Assembly (NCBI GenBank): GCA_017549025.1
Contig: JAFYWB010000015.1
Coordinates: 62,001-126,000, forward strand
DNA from: Treponema sp.
GTDB taxonomy: Bacteria > Spirochaetota > Spirochaetia > Treponematales > Treponemataceae
DNA: 64,000 nucleotides
Direction of reading: 5' to 3'
Part shown: positions 1-10,431 of the stretch, in pieces
Layout of the letters: each line of letters begins with the position of its first letter
Position numbering within the stretch: position 1 is the stretch's first letter
The notes under the pieces: generated by a model
The model's database searches: none
What the model was told of the DNA's origin: nothing
What the model saw: the letters and a program-made list of their open reading frames with translations, nothing else
Made by a program: the position numbers and the translations under genes

Positions 1-862
1 TTGCAAAGATTGAGGTTCCCGCACTCACATTTCCCTTTCCCACGGCCACTGCATTGGTGGCCACCATACCAGTATCAGCATCACCTTCTGGAGGACACAG
101 AGGAATTCCAGATTCCAGCATTCCAGTGGGATCAAGCCACCCAGCACCACAGTCTGTTAGCTGCCCCGCACCGTCACCAGCCTTCAGCACATGGGGAAGC
201 ACGGTATCCAGCTTCCAAGTAAAGCCTGATTTTTCCACAAACCCATTGAAGGTGGCCATCATAGAAGCATCATACGTTCCAGTAGCACCATCTACAGGAA
301 ACATTCCAGAAGCGTCACCAATGCCAAGAACCCGTTTTCCCGTTAACTTCCAGTGAACATAGCCTGCCAGAGTGGTCAAGAAATCCAGCTGCTGAAGATG
401 TGGAGCTTTATCGAGCATCAACTGGTACAGATGAGCAATACTCCATCGCTGAGGTACATTAAAATTGAATTCCTTACTGAGGATTGTAGCCGCTTCTTGG
501 GTGCAGGTGTTTCGCCAGGTTCTAAAGGGAGACAAGAGCTGCCCTTCTTTGTTGAAGGCAAGATAGCCGTGCATCATGGCACTGATTCCAATGGCAGCAA
601 ACCGCCGTACCCTGCATCCGTACTGACTGTGTATATTTGCTATCAAGGAGCTATAGCACGCCTGTAGTCCCTGCTCCACCTCCTCCAGATGGTAGGTCCA
701 AATGCCATTCTCCAAGCGATTTTCCCAGTCAAAGCCACCAGTAGCAATCACCGTGCCAGTACTGGCAGCCAACGCAATGGCCTTGATTCTAGTGGAACCA
801 AGCTCTATTCCCAATACTACATTTCCAGCCTCTAGGGCAGCACAAATTTCTTCCCGTGTCAT
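1..862 (-). CDS. FGGY-family carbohydrate kinase, 3' part cut by window edge
   Basis: The reverse strand is open from an ATG at 862 to the window edge, about 287 codons. The start reads MTREEICAALEAGNVVLGIE, followed by LGSTRIKAIAL, the phosphate-binding loop of FGGY sugar kinases. Later come ISAMMHGYLA, FRTWRN and GIGDASGMFPVD, which match the substrate-facing part of xylulokinase-like enzymes. The family transfers phosphate from ATP to a sugar or polyol in the cytoplasm; the substrate cannot be read here. A TATACT hexamer (869-874) ends 6 nt before the ATG and no Shine-Dalgarno sequence is present, so a leaderless mRNA is possible. Forward ORFs over this stretch are shadows. Confidence 0.85.
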   Translation of the reverse strand, partial: MTREEICAALEAGNVVLGIELGSTRIKAIALAASTGTVIATGGFDWENRLENGIWTYHLEEVEQGLQACYSSLIANIHSQYGCRVRRFAAIGISAMMHGYLAFNKEGQLLSPFRTWRNTCTQEAATILSKEFNFNVPQRWSIAHLYQLMLDKAPHLQQLDFLTTLAGYVHWKLTGKRVLGIGDASGMFPVDGATGTYDASMMATFNGFVEKSGFTWKLDTVLPHVLKAGDGAGQLTDCGAGWLDPTGMLESGIPLCPPEGDADTGMVATNAVAVGKGNVSAGTSIFA

Positions 863-921
863 AAAAGTAGTATACACTGAAAATCTGGCTTTGGGAGAAG
901 AAACTTTAGGAAAGTATTTTT

Positions 922-957
922 TAAAAGAAAAACCGGCCTTATAACTAAGACCGGTTT
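922..957 (-). terminator. Rho-independent terminator of gapA
   Basis: On the minus strand AAACCGG pairs with CCGGTTT across a short loop and a T-rich tail follows. It lies about 25 nt beyond the gapA stop. Confidence 0.8.
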
Positions 958-980
958 CACAAGGTTAAGCGAAAGCTAAC

Positions 981-2259
<1,279 letters not shown>

Positions 2260-2264
2260 TTCTT

Positions 2265-3614
2265 ATGGAAGATAATGTAGCTTTTACAAAGAAATTACGA
2301 GTTGTTAGCTCCATTTGCCTGTTTTTTATTATTTGTATTTTTCTAGCTTGTACACAACAAGTAGATATTAACGAGCTTGGAGAAAATATTACTAATCCCC
2401 CTATTTCAGATACATCATCTCCTGTTGGAGGTAACTCTGGACAAACAGGTAGTACTGGTGCACCTGCTTCACCTGTAAGTTCAGCTTGGGAAGATTACAA
2501 TTATTACAAAAATCTAGAAATAAAAGAAGAAAATCTTACAAGTGCATTAATAGCACAAGATAACAAGGCCCATGCACTCTACCTCATGAAAATTTTACGA
2601 GATGAAATTGTTCCTCAAGCAACAAATGCCTTATTAAAAAGATTTCCCCAAACTTTTGGACATTTGAATGATCAAGTCATTGGCATGGGATTAGCTTTGA
2701 ATACCAGTGAACAGAGTACTGCCAAGGCAACTTTTGGCATGGGATATAGTTTTGGAAACGAGACCCCTTACAAAACCATGAATATTCGATATACGTTAAC
2801 CGTCAATTATTCTAATTTTGAATGGGATGGAGATAAATTAAAAAATTTTTGGAGACAGGAATTAGAAGCTACCGTTGCTCATGAAATGATGCATGCCTTT
2901 ATGTGCGAAACTTTAACTCGTGGATTTACTGGTCTTGACCACGATCTCAGTCCAATCACATCAGATAAATTTCCTCTATGGTTTATAGAAGGAACAGCTG
3001 AAACTATTTGTGGTGCTGCAGATATGATTCGACTTGAAAACGGATTTGGAATAGATAAAACTACCACAGAAGATGCAATAAAAGAAATATTATCAAGTGA
3101 CAAATATCACCTAACGAGCGGAAAAATTAATGCTACTTACAAAACTGGTTATCTTGCTGTTCTGTATCTCAGTTATCTTACTAATGGGAGTACTTCCCTA
3201 GAAGCTCCAGACCTTGCCAAAGGCCTTGATACTTTGCTTTCAAAGATTCACAAGGGTGCAAGTCTATCAGATGCAATAGTTGAAATTAGTAATGAGAATA
3301 ACAAGTTTTCTAGCTTAGAAGATTTTGAAGCCAGGTTCGCCACAGAAGGAGCACATTTTATAAAATCCTTAATGACGACAATGACAGATACAGACCGAGG
3401 AGCCATCCTTACGGGAAAGTATAGTGACAGAGATTTATTGGATGATATACCTTTTGACACGCACCTCTTTTGGCTCAACATAGTTACGGATAACTATTAC
3501 AATAAATTTGACGATAAATTCACTACCTTCGATATACTCAAAGGAGGTTCCGCCACTCAATCAGGCGAAGCTGGCCCCCGCTCCTACGAAAAATTAACAC
3601 AAACCACAGACTAA
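2265..3614 (+). CDS. Predicted lipoprotein zinc metallopeptidase (449 aa)
   Basis: The N terminus is a lipoprotein signal: basic residues, a hydrophobic run and IFLAC, with the cysteine near residue 29. A Ser/Gly/Pro/Thr-rich linker follows. At about residue 205 is TVAHEMMHAF, an HExxH zinc motif. About 35 residues later FPLWFIEGTAETICG supplies the downstream glutamate typical of gluzincin peptidases. It probably acts at the cell envelope; the substrate is unknown. The gene is richer in A+T than its neighbours, stands alone and is flanked on both sides by the GCAGTATAGC repeats. The motifs support a peptidase; no named family could be assigned. Confidence 0.7.
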   Translation: MEDNVAFTKKLRVVSSICLFFIICIFLACTQQVDINELGENITNPPISDTSSPVGGNSGQTGSTGAPASPVSSAWEDYNYYKNLEIKEENLTSALIAQDNKAHALYLMKILRDEIVPQATNALLKRFPQTFGHLNDQVIGMGLALNTSEQSTAKATFGMGYSFGNETPYKTMNIRYTLTVNYSNFEWDGDKLKNFWRQELEATVAHEMMHAFMCETLTRGFTGLDHDLSPITSDKFPLWFIEGTAETICGAADMIRLENGFGIDKTTTEDAIKEILSSDKYHLTSGKINATYKTGYLAVLYLSYLTNGSTSLEAPDLAKGLDTLLSKIHKGASLSDAIVEISNENNKFSSLEDFEARFATEGAHFIKSLMTTMTDTDRGAILTGKYSDRDLLDDIPFDTHLFWLNIVTDNYYNKFDDKFTTFDILKGGSATQSGEAGPRSYEKLTQTTD

Positions 3615-3656
3615 TCCCCCTAGAATCCGTCCCTAGTACCAACTTCTTGAACCAGC

Positions 3657-3836
3657 CCCATCTACCCAGCAGTATAGCCCGATGATGTTTCTTTAGGAGG
3701 GGACACCCCCTCTACTCGGAAGCGGTGGGTTTCCCCTCCTAAAACCTCCCTTTCCCCCAGCACCGCTTAGGGGCTCCCGCACTTTTACAGGGGTAAAAGT
3801 GAGACTCGCTAAAATCGCTCAATATATCGCGATTTT
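3657..3836 (+). repeat. Degenerate repeat copy plus a run of hairpins
   Basis: GCAGTATAGC (3669-3678) is followed by the same AGGAGGGG-ACA-CCCCCTCT hairpin as at 2060-2116. Next are AAGCGGTG and CACCGCTT arms (3723-3730, 3761-3768), a perfect 9-bp hairpin CACTTTTAC/GTAAAAGTG (3780-3801) and an 8-bp hairpin AAAATCGC/GCGATTTT (3811-3836). There is no right-end GCTATACTGC, so this looks like a decayed member of the family. The CACTTTTAC hairpin lies 180 nt after the lipoprotein stop. Confidence 0.6.
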
Positions 3837-3907
3837 CCGGCTAAAGCCTCCGCTCCCTACCTAAGAACCCCGGAAGAGGAGTCTTTTGAACCAGCCCCAT
3901 CTGTTCA

Positions 3908-4058
3908 GCAGTATAGCCCGATGAACGAAAGAGTTGGTGGAGGATTCCAGCGGGTGCCTACCGATGCCGACCTCTGAACGCCAGTGAAGCGTGAGGCAGC
4001 GGTGGGCTGCTGGAATCCTCCACCGCTTTTACATTTAATTGAACCTATGCTATACTGC
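3908..4058 (+). repeat. Fold-back repeat element 2, ending in the era promoter
   Basis: Left end GCAGTATAGC (3908-3917) and right end GCTATACTGC (4049-4058) are inverted repeats. CGATGAACGAAAGAGTTGG follows the left end as in element 1. The outer stem is 16 bp and perfect (3936-3951 with 4009-4024). The inner stem is 7 bp with one wobble (3957-3963 with 4000-4006). The arms differ from element 1 yet the architecture is the same. The right end contains the -10 box of era. Confidence 0.75.
4028..4056 (+). promoter_or_regulatory. Extended -10 promoter of era, leaderless layout
   Basis: TTTACA, 17 nt and TATACT with an upstream TGC. TATACT ends at 4056 and the GTG start is at 4064, leaving 7 nt and no room for a Shine-Dalgarno sequence. 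Confidence 0.65.
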
Positions 4059-4063
4059 ATCCC

Positions 4064-4999
4064 GTGAGTGACTTTATTTCAACCCAAGATCAAGACGAAA
4101 TCCAGCCCATTGGGCCTAAGACGGCGGTGGTGGCCATTGTGGGGCGACCTTCTGCTGGTAAATCTACCTTTTTGAACACTGCCAGTGGAGAAAAGGTTTC
4201 CATTGTGTCTCCCATTCCCCAAACCACTCGAAACGCTGTCCGTGGCATTGTAAACACTTCCTTGGGACAGCTGGTATTTGTGGACACTCCCGGCTACCAC
4301 GACTCAGAGAAAAAGCTGAATCTCAAGCTCAAGGGCATTGCCGCAGAACAGCTAGACAGTGCCGATGTTATCCTCTATATCATTGACTCCACCCGTGCTC
4401 CAGGCAAGGAGGAAGAGCTTACCGCAGCACTCATCGCTCCCTACCTGAGCAAGACGGTGGTGGCCATCAACAAAATCGACTCAGCGGAGTCAAAGGTTGC
4501 CTTGGTGCGTACCTTTCTTGCCACCACCTTCCCCAAGCTGGAATCAAGCCGAGTGGTGGATATTTCTGCTGAACAAGATACCAACATCAATCAGGTGCTA
4601 AAAGCTCTCTACGACCTGGCACCAGAGGCAGACCAGCTGTATCCAGAAGAATACTACACCGACCAAGAGGTGGATTTCCGTATTGCAGAAATTGTGCGAG
4701 AACAAGCCATCAATCGGCTCCACGACGAGCTTCCTCATGCCATTTACGTGGAAATTGCAGACATGGAATGGCGTAAAAACGGCAAGGAGCTGTGGGTTCG
4801 AGCCTTCCTCTGTGTGGAGCGGGAAAGCCAAAAGGGAATGGTTATTGGTAAAGGTGCATCCATGATCAAGACCATCCGAGTGGAATCCATCAAGGCATTG
4901 CGAAAGATTTTCCCCTACCGAGTTGACTTGGACTTGCAGGTAAAGGTCAGCAAGAATTGGCGACAGCGGGACCAGCTTTTGAACCGACTTCTGAAATAG
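4064..4999 (+). CDS. era: GTPase Era (311 aa)
   Basis: Era binds 16S rRNA near its 3' end and assists 30S subunit maturation. The G domain shows G1 GRPSAGKS, G3 DTPG and G4 NKID. The C-terminal KH RNA-binding domain is visible around VIGKGASMIKTI. The length is normal. The GTG at 4064 follows directly on the extended -10 promoter, so the mRNA is probably leaderless. The next gene begins 4 nt after the stop, so era, the DUF4230-like gene and the YgjV-like gene appear to form one operon. Confidence 0.95.
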   Translation: MSDFISTQDQDEIQPIGPKTAVVAIVGRPSAGKSTFLNTASGEKVSIVSPIPQTTRNAVRGIVNTSLGQLVFVDTPGYHDSEKKLNLKLKGIAAEQLDSADVILYIIDSTRAPGKEEELTAALIAPYLSKTVVAINKIDSAESKVALVRTFLATTFPKLESSRVVDISAEQDTNINQVLKALYDLAPEADQLYPEEYYTDQEVDFRIAEIVREQAINRLHDELPHAIYVEIADMEWRKNGKELWVRAFLCVERESQKGMVIGKGASMIKTIRVESIKALRKIFPYRVDLDLQVKVSKNWRQRDQLLNRLLK

Positions 5000-5003
5000 G
5001 ATT

Positions 5004-5792
5004 ATGGGAAAAACTATCACTTTTTTTCGGAGCACCAAGGGAAAGATTTTCCTTCTGGTACTCCTGGCGCTACTCCTTCCCCTCACCTTTTTCTTGATTC
5101 CTCGTAAACCCACGGGAATGTGGGGAGCCATTGCCACCATAGCAAGCTCCCTAGTTCCTCTTTTGTGCGGAATTTTCGCCTACTTTATCCTCAAAAAATC
5201 ATTAAAAAAAGCCTCCACTGCCGTGGGCACCTTTGTAGCAGGCAAGGAAGAACGACGGAGCATTGATGCACTGGTTTTTCGGCAACTGGTAGGTTGCTCC
5301 CGCTTGGGAGTGCTTTCTACCATTTACACCGACGTGGTTATGCTAAAAAAAAGCAAGGTAGGCGGCTTGTTCAAAAGCTACGGCATCTACAAGTACGTGG
5401 GAAAGGTTGAAGGAGGCATTCCTCATTTAGAAGATTGCCACTTTGAGGTAGACTCCAACACCAGCTCCATCACCGTCCAGCTCCCCAAGGCTTCCATCGT
5501 AAGTCACGAAATCCTAAAGCTGGAAAAATTCGATGAAAAATCCAGTAGCTTTTGTCGAATCGAAAATTCTGAGGTAATGGATGAGATTCAGCAACGAAAA
5601 ACTGACGCAGAGCAATTACTGATGGAATACGGCTTTATGCAGGAAGTGGAAAAACGGGCCCAAGAGGTTATCTCTGGAATGATTGGTGCCATGGGCTACA
5701 AGGGCTACGACATTGCTTTTCGTGGATTTCAGCAGGTAATTCCAGCACACCATCATCAACTAGAAAACAAACATACGGAGAATATGGAATGA
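5004..5792 (+). CDS. Membrane-anchored protein, DUF4230-like (262 aa)
   Basis: Two hydrophobic segments lie near the N terminus (about residues 14-32 and 41-62), followed by a soluble region. The stretch LSTIYTDVVMLKKSKVGG and the later heptad-rich EVMDEIQQRKTDAEQLLMEY resemble DUF4230 proteins, whose role is unknown. The C-terminal part is helical and may be a coiled coil. It sits between era and a YgjV-like gene; its stop overlaps the next start by 4 nt, so translation is probably coupled. The family name is inferred from memory of the motif and is only moderately sure. Confidence 0.6.
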   Translation: MGKTITFFRSTKGKIFLLVLLALLLPLTFFLIPRKPTGMWGAIATIASSLVPLLCGIFAYFILKKSLKKASTAVGTFVAGKEERRSIDALVFRQLVGCSRLGVLSTIYTDVVMLKKSKVGGLFKSYGIYKYVGKVEGGIPHLEDCHFEVDSNTSSITVQLPKASIVSHEILKLEKFDEKSSSFCRIENSEVMDEIQQRKTDAEQLLMEYGFMQEVEKRAQEVISGMIGAMGYKGYDIAFRGFQQVIPAHHHQLENKHTENME

Positions 5793-6349
5793 GTTATTTA
5801 ATAGCCCAAATCATTGGGATTATAATTGCGATTATTTCTTTTAGCTGTGTCCAGTTTCGAGACAAACGATTTATTCTGGCAGGACAGTTTTTAACTAATG
5901 TGTTATTCGGGGTAAGCTGGGCTTTACTAGGAGGCTTATCAGGTGCCTGGATTTGTCTGCTGGCTTCTGTACAGTTACTGATTCTTCACTTTGTAAATAA
6001 ATCTCAGCCTCAGAAGCTTTTCCGACGAAAGCTTATAGTTACAATAATCTTCGCCTCAGCCTACATCACTGGCACCTGCATTGTATACAAGGGCTGGCCC
6101 GACATTGTGGTTTGCACCTGTGCCATGCTGTTTTCTCTTTCCATCATCCAGCGAAACGCCAGCCGAATGCGGAGCGTCATGCTGTGCAACACAACCTTGT
6201 GGCTTGTCTACGATCTTTCCCTCAGCGCCTATGCCAATATGATTACCCATGGCCTCACCTTGTTTTCTCTCATTACCGCAAAAATCCGCTTAGACAGAAA
6301 CTCTGGTGAGCCAAAGGAAAAGTCCCAAGATAATCAGGGTGAAGCCTAA
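5789..6349 (+). CDS. YgjV-family inner-membrane protein (186 aa)
   Basis: It has about five or six hydrophobic segments. The opening IIGIIIAIISFSCVQFRDKR, then LTNVLFGVSWALLGGLSGAW, matches the small YgjV family of inner-membrane proteins, which has no agreed function. The gene overlaps the previous one by ATGA, so it is the last gene of the era operon. The C-terminal tail is charged and probably cytoplasmic. Confidence 0.65.
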   Translation: MSYLIAQIIGIIIAIISFSCVQFRDKRFILAGQFLTNVLFGVSWALLGGLSGAWICLLASVQLLILHFVNKSQPQKLFRRKLIVTIIFASAYITGTCIVYKGWPDIVVCTCAMLFSLSIIQRNASRMRSVMLCNTTLWLVYDLSLSAYANMITHGLTLFSLITAKIRLDRNSGEPKEKSQDNQGEA

Positions 6350-6378
6350 AGCCTCACCCCATCCCTGAACGAGCCCTT

Positions 6379-7101
6379 CTAGCGTTGGGTAACACTGCCG
6401 TCATTGCGGGCAATGTAGCAGCGGGGCTTGTTCTTGGTGAAAAATCCCACCTCCGCTACACCAACCATGGCTTTGATGATATCTTCCAAGATGGCAGCAT
6501 TGACAGGTTCCTTCCACAAAAGATCCAGAATCAAGTTGCCGTTATCGGTTATCACAGGGCCGGCCTTGCGAACACCTTCCCGCAGGGTACACTGGGCACC
6601 GAGGGCCTCCAGCTGGCGCACCAGAGAACTACGAGCCTCTGCAATGATTTCCACTGGCAGGGCAAAGCCGGTACCGAGATGGGGTACATCCTTGGATGAA
6701 TCAGCCACCACCACAAATTGCTTTGCATTGTAGGCTACAATCTTTTCCAGTAGCAGGGCAGCTCCACCACCCTTAATAAGATGATTTTCGGGACTGATTT
6801 CATCGGCACCATCAATAGCCAAATCAAGCTGCCCGCCAATAACAGCCGCATTCATGGAGTACACAGGTATTCCCAGCTTTTCGCAGGCAATGGTGGTTTG
6901 GAAGCTGGTAGCCACCGCCTTAATGTCTTTTATGGTGCCAGCTTTCAGGTGGTAGGCCAACCGCTCTACGGCGGGCATGGCAGTAGAACCTGTTCCCAGC
7001 CCAATCTTCATGCCAGAAAAAATCAATCCTTCTTCCAGCAGCTTGTCCACTGCATACGCACCAACCAACTTCTTCTGTTCAGCCTGAGATAATTCTGCCA
7101 T
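6379..7101 (-). CDS. rpiA: Ribose-5-phosphate isomerase A (240 aa)
   Basis: Interconverts ribose 5-phosphate and ribulose 5-phosphate in the pentose phosphate pathway. Family motifs are present: GLGTGSTA, IDGADEISPENHLIKGGGAAL with the catalytic residues, and VVVADSSK. The length is normal. Its ATG overlaps the stop of aroDE by one base (TAATG), so the two are translationally coupled, aroDE first. Confidence 0.95.
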   Translation of the reverse strand: MAELSQAEQKKLVGAYAVDKLLEEGLIFSGMKIGLGTGSTAMPAVERLAYHLKAGTIKDIKAVATSFQTTIACEKLGIPVYSMNAAVIGGQLDLAIDGADEISPENHLIKGGGAALLLEKIVAYNAKQFVVVADSSKDVPHLGTGFALPVEIIAEARSSLVRQLEALGAQCTLREGVRKAGPVITDNGNLILDLLWKEPVNAAILEDIIKAMVGVAEVGFFTKNKPRCYIARNDGSVTQR

Positions 7102-8591
7102 TAGTAATCCTCTCCTGTAAAATATTTAAACTGTCGATATCCCTGATACTTTAACATTGAATATCCGTTGGAAACCTTGCAGCCTGCCAATGAAGCTCTG
7201 TGCATAACGGGAGTTACCTCTGGATGATACACAATGTCATACAACGCTTCGGTTCCCTTAAAATCGTAGAAGAACAAGGGATCATTTTCCTCTGTTGCAG
7301 GAAGACTTGCTCCCATACCCTTTGATGTGGTCTGAATAATCACATCACAATATTTGTCCAGCTGCTGCTGAGATTCAGGCCCCAAAGTAGCCCACTTAAA
7401 ACCAAAGCTATCTGCAATCCGCTTGGCTTTTGCCACAGTACGATTGAAGATACAAGCCTTTCCCTTAAGCTGCCGAACAGCATAAGCCACACCACGAGCT
7501 GCACCACCAGCTCCAATAATAGCCACTCGCAAATGAGCCAAATCCTTTACGCCTAAAAATTCCTTCAGGGCCTCCATAATTCCTTCAGCATCGGTGTTGT
7601 AGCCGCTCCAGCCAGCCTCTGTCCGCACAATGGTATTGCAAGCACCAATGGCCTTTACCTGGGGAGACTGCTCTACAAGATGGGGAAGAATGGATTCCTT
7701 GTGGGGCACGGTAACAGAAAGTCCCTTGATTCCAACTGCATCAGCAAAGTCCAGGGCTTCTTCCACAGTTTCCGCCCGAATAGGAATATACACAGCATCC
7801 ATACCGTGATTGCGATATCCAGCATTGTGGAGAGGAGGACTGTCCGTGGCTTCCAGCGGATAGCCAATAATGCCGTACACATTAGTGTTTTTGTCGATAG
7901 AACGGAAGGTATAGGTTTTATTCAAAGTCAAAGGATCAATGTGACCAATGACCTTTAGTTGTTCAACGGAAGAAGGAGAAACAAAGGTAAGATAGGAGTT
8001 CATTTTGTCTGCCAGTATCCGAGTGGGAAACCCCAACGGCCCCATGGCACAGAGAATCTGCTGACCATGCTCCAAGGTTGCAGCCTGACGAAACATTCGT
8101 GTTACATCTGCTAAGGTTTTGGGCATACAAGCGATTTTGGGAATCTCAAAGCCGGTAATTCGCATCTTTGCCAGCCGACCAGGAATATCTTCAATGGGGC
8201 CGTTCATATCGTGGGCACTGCGGATAATCCTTGTTCCAAAGGCCAGGGCTGCATCCTGTAGGCTTGGAACATAAAAATCTTCTTCCAAATCCACGTAGGC
8301 AAAATTCTTTCGTATGTCCTGCTCTGCAAAGGCCAAGCCACGGGCAAAAAGCATGGTTCGAGAAGCTTCACCTTCCACATACAGGCCACCGTCGATTTTA
8401 CGGCGAATGGTGAGAATACAGGGAATCCCAGCCATTTGGGGAAACTTACGAATATGCAGTCGCTCATCTCGGTCAAGATAGTCTACTCGCAGCTCCACCA
8501 TATCAATCCAATTTCGATAGGTCTCCAATATTTCCATGTCTTCGGCAAGGGTTTTGCCAGTAAGACAAAGACAAATTCTAGGTCGTTCCAT
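7101..8591 (-). CDS. aroDE: Fused 3-dehydroquinate dehydratase / shikimate dehydrogenase
   Basis: Bifunctional shikimate-pathway enzyme. Residues 1 to about 225 are a type I dehydroquinase (VELRVDYLDRDE near the start). Residues from about 235 on are shikimate dehydrogenase: GIIGYPLEATDSPPLHNAGY, the catalytic VTVPHKE, the nucleotide loop IIGAGGAARGVAYA, and YDIVYHPEVTP. Such fusions are known in plants, chlamydiae and some spirochaetes. The open frame extends to 8615, but the ATG at 8591 is chosen because a 17-spaced promoter ends 7 nt before it. This mRNA also looks leaderless. Confidence 0.93.
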   Translation of the reverse strand: MERPRICLCLTGKTLAEDMEILETYRNWIDMVELRVDYLDRDERLHIRKFPQMAGIPCILTIRRKIDGGLYVEGEASRTMLFARGLAFAEQDIRKNFAYVDLEEDFYVPSLQDAALAFGTRIIRSAHDMNGPIEDIPGRLAKMRITGFEIPKIACMPKTLADVTRMFRQAATLEHGQQILCAMGPLGFPTRILADKMNSYLTFVSPSSVEQLKVIGHIDPLTLNKTYTFRSIDKNTNVYGIIGYPLEATDSPPLHNAGYRNHGMDAVYIPIRAETVEEALDFADAVGIKGLSVTVPHKESILPHLVEQSPQVKAIGACNTIVRTEAGWSGYNTDAEGIMEALKEFLGVKDLAHLRVAIIGAGGAARGVAYAVRQLKGKACIFNRTVAKAKRIADSFGFKWATLGPESQQQLDKYCDVIIQTTSKGMGASLPATEENDPLFFYDFKGTEALYDIVYHPEVTPVMHRASLAGCKVSNGYSMLKYQGYRQFKYFTGEDY

Positions 8592-8598
8592 GTTCAAA

Positions 8599-8627
8599 AT
8601 ACTACCACAAACCAAATGGCCTTACAA
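8599..8627 (-). promoter_or_regulatory. aroDE promoter, leaderless layout
   Basis: TTGTAA, 17 nt and TAGTAT with an upstream TGG (extended -10), then 7 nt to the ATG. No Shine-Dalgarno sequence. Confidence 0.65.
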
Positions 8628-8652
8628 TACGCATTTCTTCTATAACTTAATA

Positions 8653-8682
8653 TTGAGCATAAATAGAATTATATGGTAGAAT
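8653..8682 (+). promoter_or_regulatory. Promoter of the nhaC-type gene
   Basis: TTGAGC, 18 nt and TAGAAT with TGG upstream. Unlike its divergent neighbour this transcript keeps a leader of about 28 nt containing GAGAGG before the ATG. Confidence 0.6.
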
Positions 8683-8717
8683 AAGCCACTTTTATTGAGA
8701 ATCGAGAGGTTTTTCTA

Positions 8718-10331
8718 ATGGAACATTTTGGATTATGGGGAATTATCCCACCTCTCCTGACTATCGTCTTGGCATTCATCACAAAGGACGTTATTGTATC
8801 CCTCTTTTTGGGGATTTTGTCAGGAGCCTTGATTGTTGCTGGTGGTAATCCCGGAACAGCGTTGATGACGCTTACTGATTTGGTAGCCAACTCTTTGGCA
8901 GACGGATGGAACATCCGTATCTTCCTGTTCTGTGCATTGTTGGGTGGATTGGTTGGCTTGCTCACCAAAACTGGTGCAGCTAGAGCCTTTGGTCTTTGGG
9001 CTTCTTCTAAGCTCAAAACTGGAACCAGCTCCCAGTTCATGACCTTTATCTTCGGTATTTTGATTTTTATCGATGACTACTTTAACTCCATGTCTGTTGG
9101 AACCGTTATGCGACCAATTTGTGACAAAACTGGCGTTTCTCGTGCAAAGTTGTCCTACATTCTGGACTCCACTGCAGCTCCCGTTTGTATTATCGCTCCT
9201 ATTTCCAGCTGGGTTGTTACGGTTATGTCCATCGTTCGTGACTCCCAAGGATTTGAACAGCTGGGCATGACTGAGTTTGAGTTCTTCATCAAGGCTATTC
9301 CCTACAACCTGTACGCATTGTTGGCATTGCTTATGGTTTTGTCCGTTATCTTCATCAAGAGAGACTTTGGACCCATGAAGGCATCTGAAGACTTGGCTGC
9401 CAAGGGAATCCTTTTCAACGAAGAAAAGTATGGTCCCGCCTCTGGAACCATGGAAGAAGCTGAAACAAGCAAGGCAAAGCCCATCGACATGCTGTTCCCC
9501 ATCATCCTGTTGATTGTAACAGCTGTTGCCTTCTTCCCCATCGTTACTTGGCTTGGTGCTATTGACGGCGAAACCATTACCACCATGGGACAGGCTATGG
9601 CTTCCATGACACTGGGAGACGCCTTTAACGACACCGACTCCTCCATGGCTCTGTGGTATGCAGTTATGTTTACCCTCACCGCCACCTACATCTATTACTT
9701 GGCTCGCCGCCTGTTGAACCTGAAGGAAGCAGGAGAGGCTTTGAGAAATGGTATCCAGTCCATGCTGCCAGCCTTGATTATCTTGACTATGGCTTGGTCT
9801 ATCGGAACCATCATTAAGTCACCTCGTGCCGACGGTGGTTTGGGATTGGGTATTTATCTGTCTCAGCTGGTAAGCGAAGGCGGATTCCCCATTCAGCTGT
9901 TACCTGGTATCCTCTTTGTACTGTCTGCCATCATTTCCTTTGCAACAGGAACCAGCTGGGGTACCTTTGGAATTATGATTCCTATTGGAATGCCCATTGT
10001 AACCGGTTTGGCTACAGGCTTGGGAATGGATGCTACAGGACTGACCAATGCTGCAATGATTTCCATGGCAGCAGTTATTGGTGGTGCCGTTTTCGGAGAC
10101 CATGCATCTCCCATTTCCGACACAACAATTCTGTCTTCCACTGGTGCCAGCTGCCCCCACTTGGAGCACGTTGCCACCCAGATTCCTTACGCCCTCTTTG
10201 TGGCCGTTTGTACCTTCATCGGATTTGTGGTAGGAGGCTTTGTATTGAACCCAATCGCAGCCTGGGCAGCAGCCTTGGTAGTGTTTGTATTGGGAACCAT
10301 CTTCCTTCCCAAAATCATGAAGTCACGCTAA
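8718..10331 (+). CDS. NhaC-family Na+/H+ antiporter (537 aa)
   Basis: Polytopic inner-membrane protein with about a dozen hydrophobic segments. LFCALLGGLVGLLTKTGAA, FIFGILIFIDDYFNSMSVG and GDHASPISDTTILSSTGA are typical of the NhaC superfamily. The family exchanges protons for sodium or carries organic ions such as lactate/malate or amino acids; substrate specificity cannot be read. GAGAGG precedes the ATG. It is a single-gene transcript ending at a strong terminator. Confidence 0.88.
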   Translation: MEHFGLWGIIPPLLTIVLAFITKDVIVSLFLGILSGALIVAGGNPGTALMTLTDLVANSLADGWNIRIFLFCALLGGLVGLLTKTGAARAFGLWASSKLKTGTSSQFMTFIFGILIFIDDYFNSMSVGTVMRPICDKTGVSRAKLSYILDSTAAPVCIIAPISSWVVTVMSIVRDSQGFEQLGMTEFEFFIKAIPYNLYALLALLMVLSVIFIKRDFGPMKASEDLAAKGILFNEEKYGPASGTMEEAETSKAKPIDMLFPIILLIVTAVAFFPIVTWLGAIDGETITTMGQAMASMTLGDAFNDTDSSMALWYAVMFTLTATYIYYLARRLLNLKEAGEALRNGIQSMLPALIILTMAWSIGTIIKSPRADGGLGLGIYLSQLVSEGGFPIQLLPGILFVLSAIISFATGTSWGTFGIMIPIGMPIVTGLATGLGMDATGLTNAAMISMAAVIGGAVFGDHASPISDTTILSSTGASCPHLEHVATQIPYALFVAVCTFIGFVVGGFVLNPIAAWAAALVVFVLGTIFLPKIMKSR

Positions 10332-10342
10332 AACTACAAGCA

Positions 10343-10381
10343 TAAAAAAAAGGAAGCATCTTGAGGTGCTTCCTTTTTTTG
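10343..10381. terminator. Bidirectional terminator between nhaC and mcp
   Basis: AGGAAGCA and TGCTTCCT form the stem, with an A run on the left and a T run on the right, so it can end transcription from both converging genes. Confidence 0.9.
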
Positions 10382-10431
10382 TGAGCTGTTCATTTCCCAC
10401 AAGTGGTTTACTACACTAAGCTTTAATTCTG

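Noticed and set aside
1-944. Several forward ORFs of 70-104 codons
   Set aside because: They are antisense to one continuous reverse frame with clear FGGY-kinase motifs.
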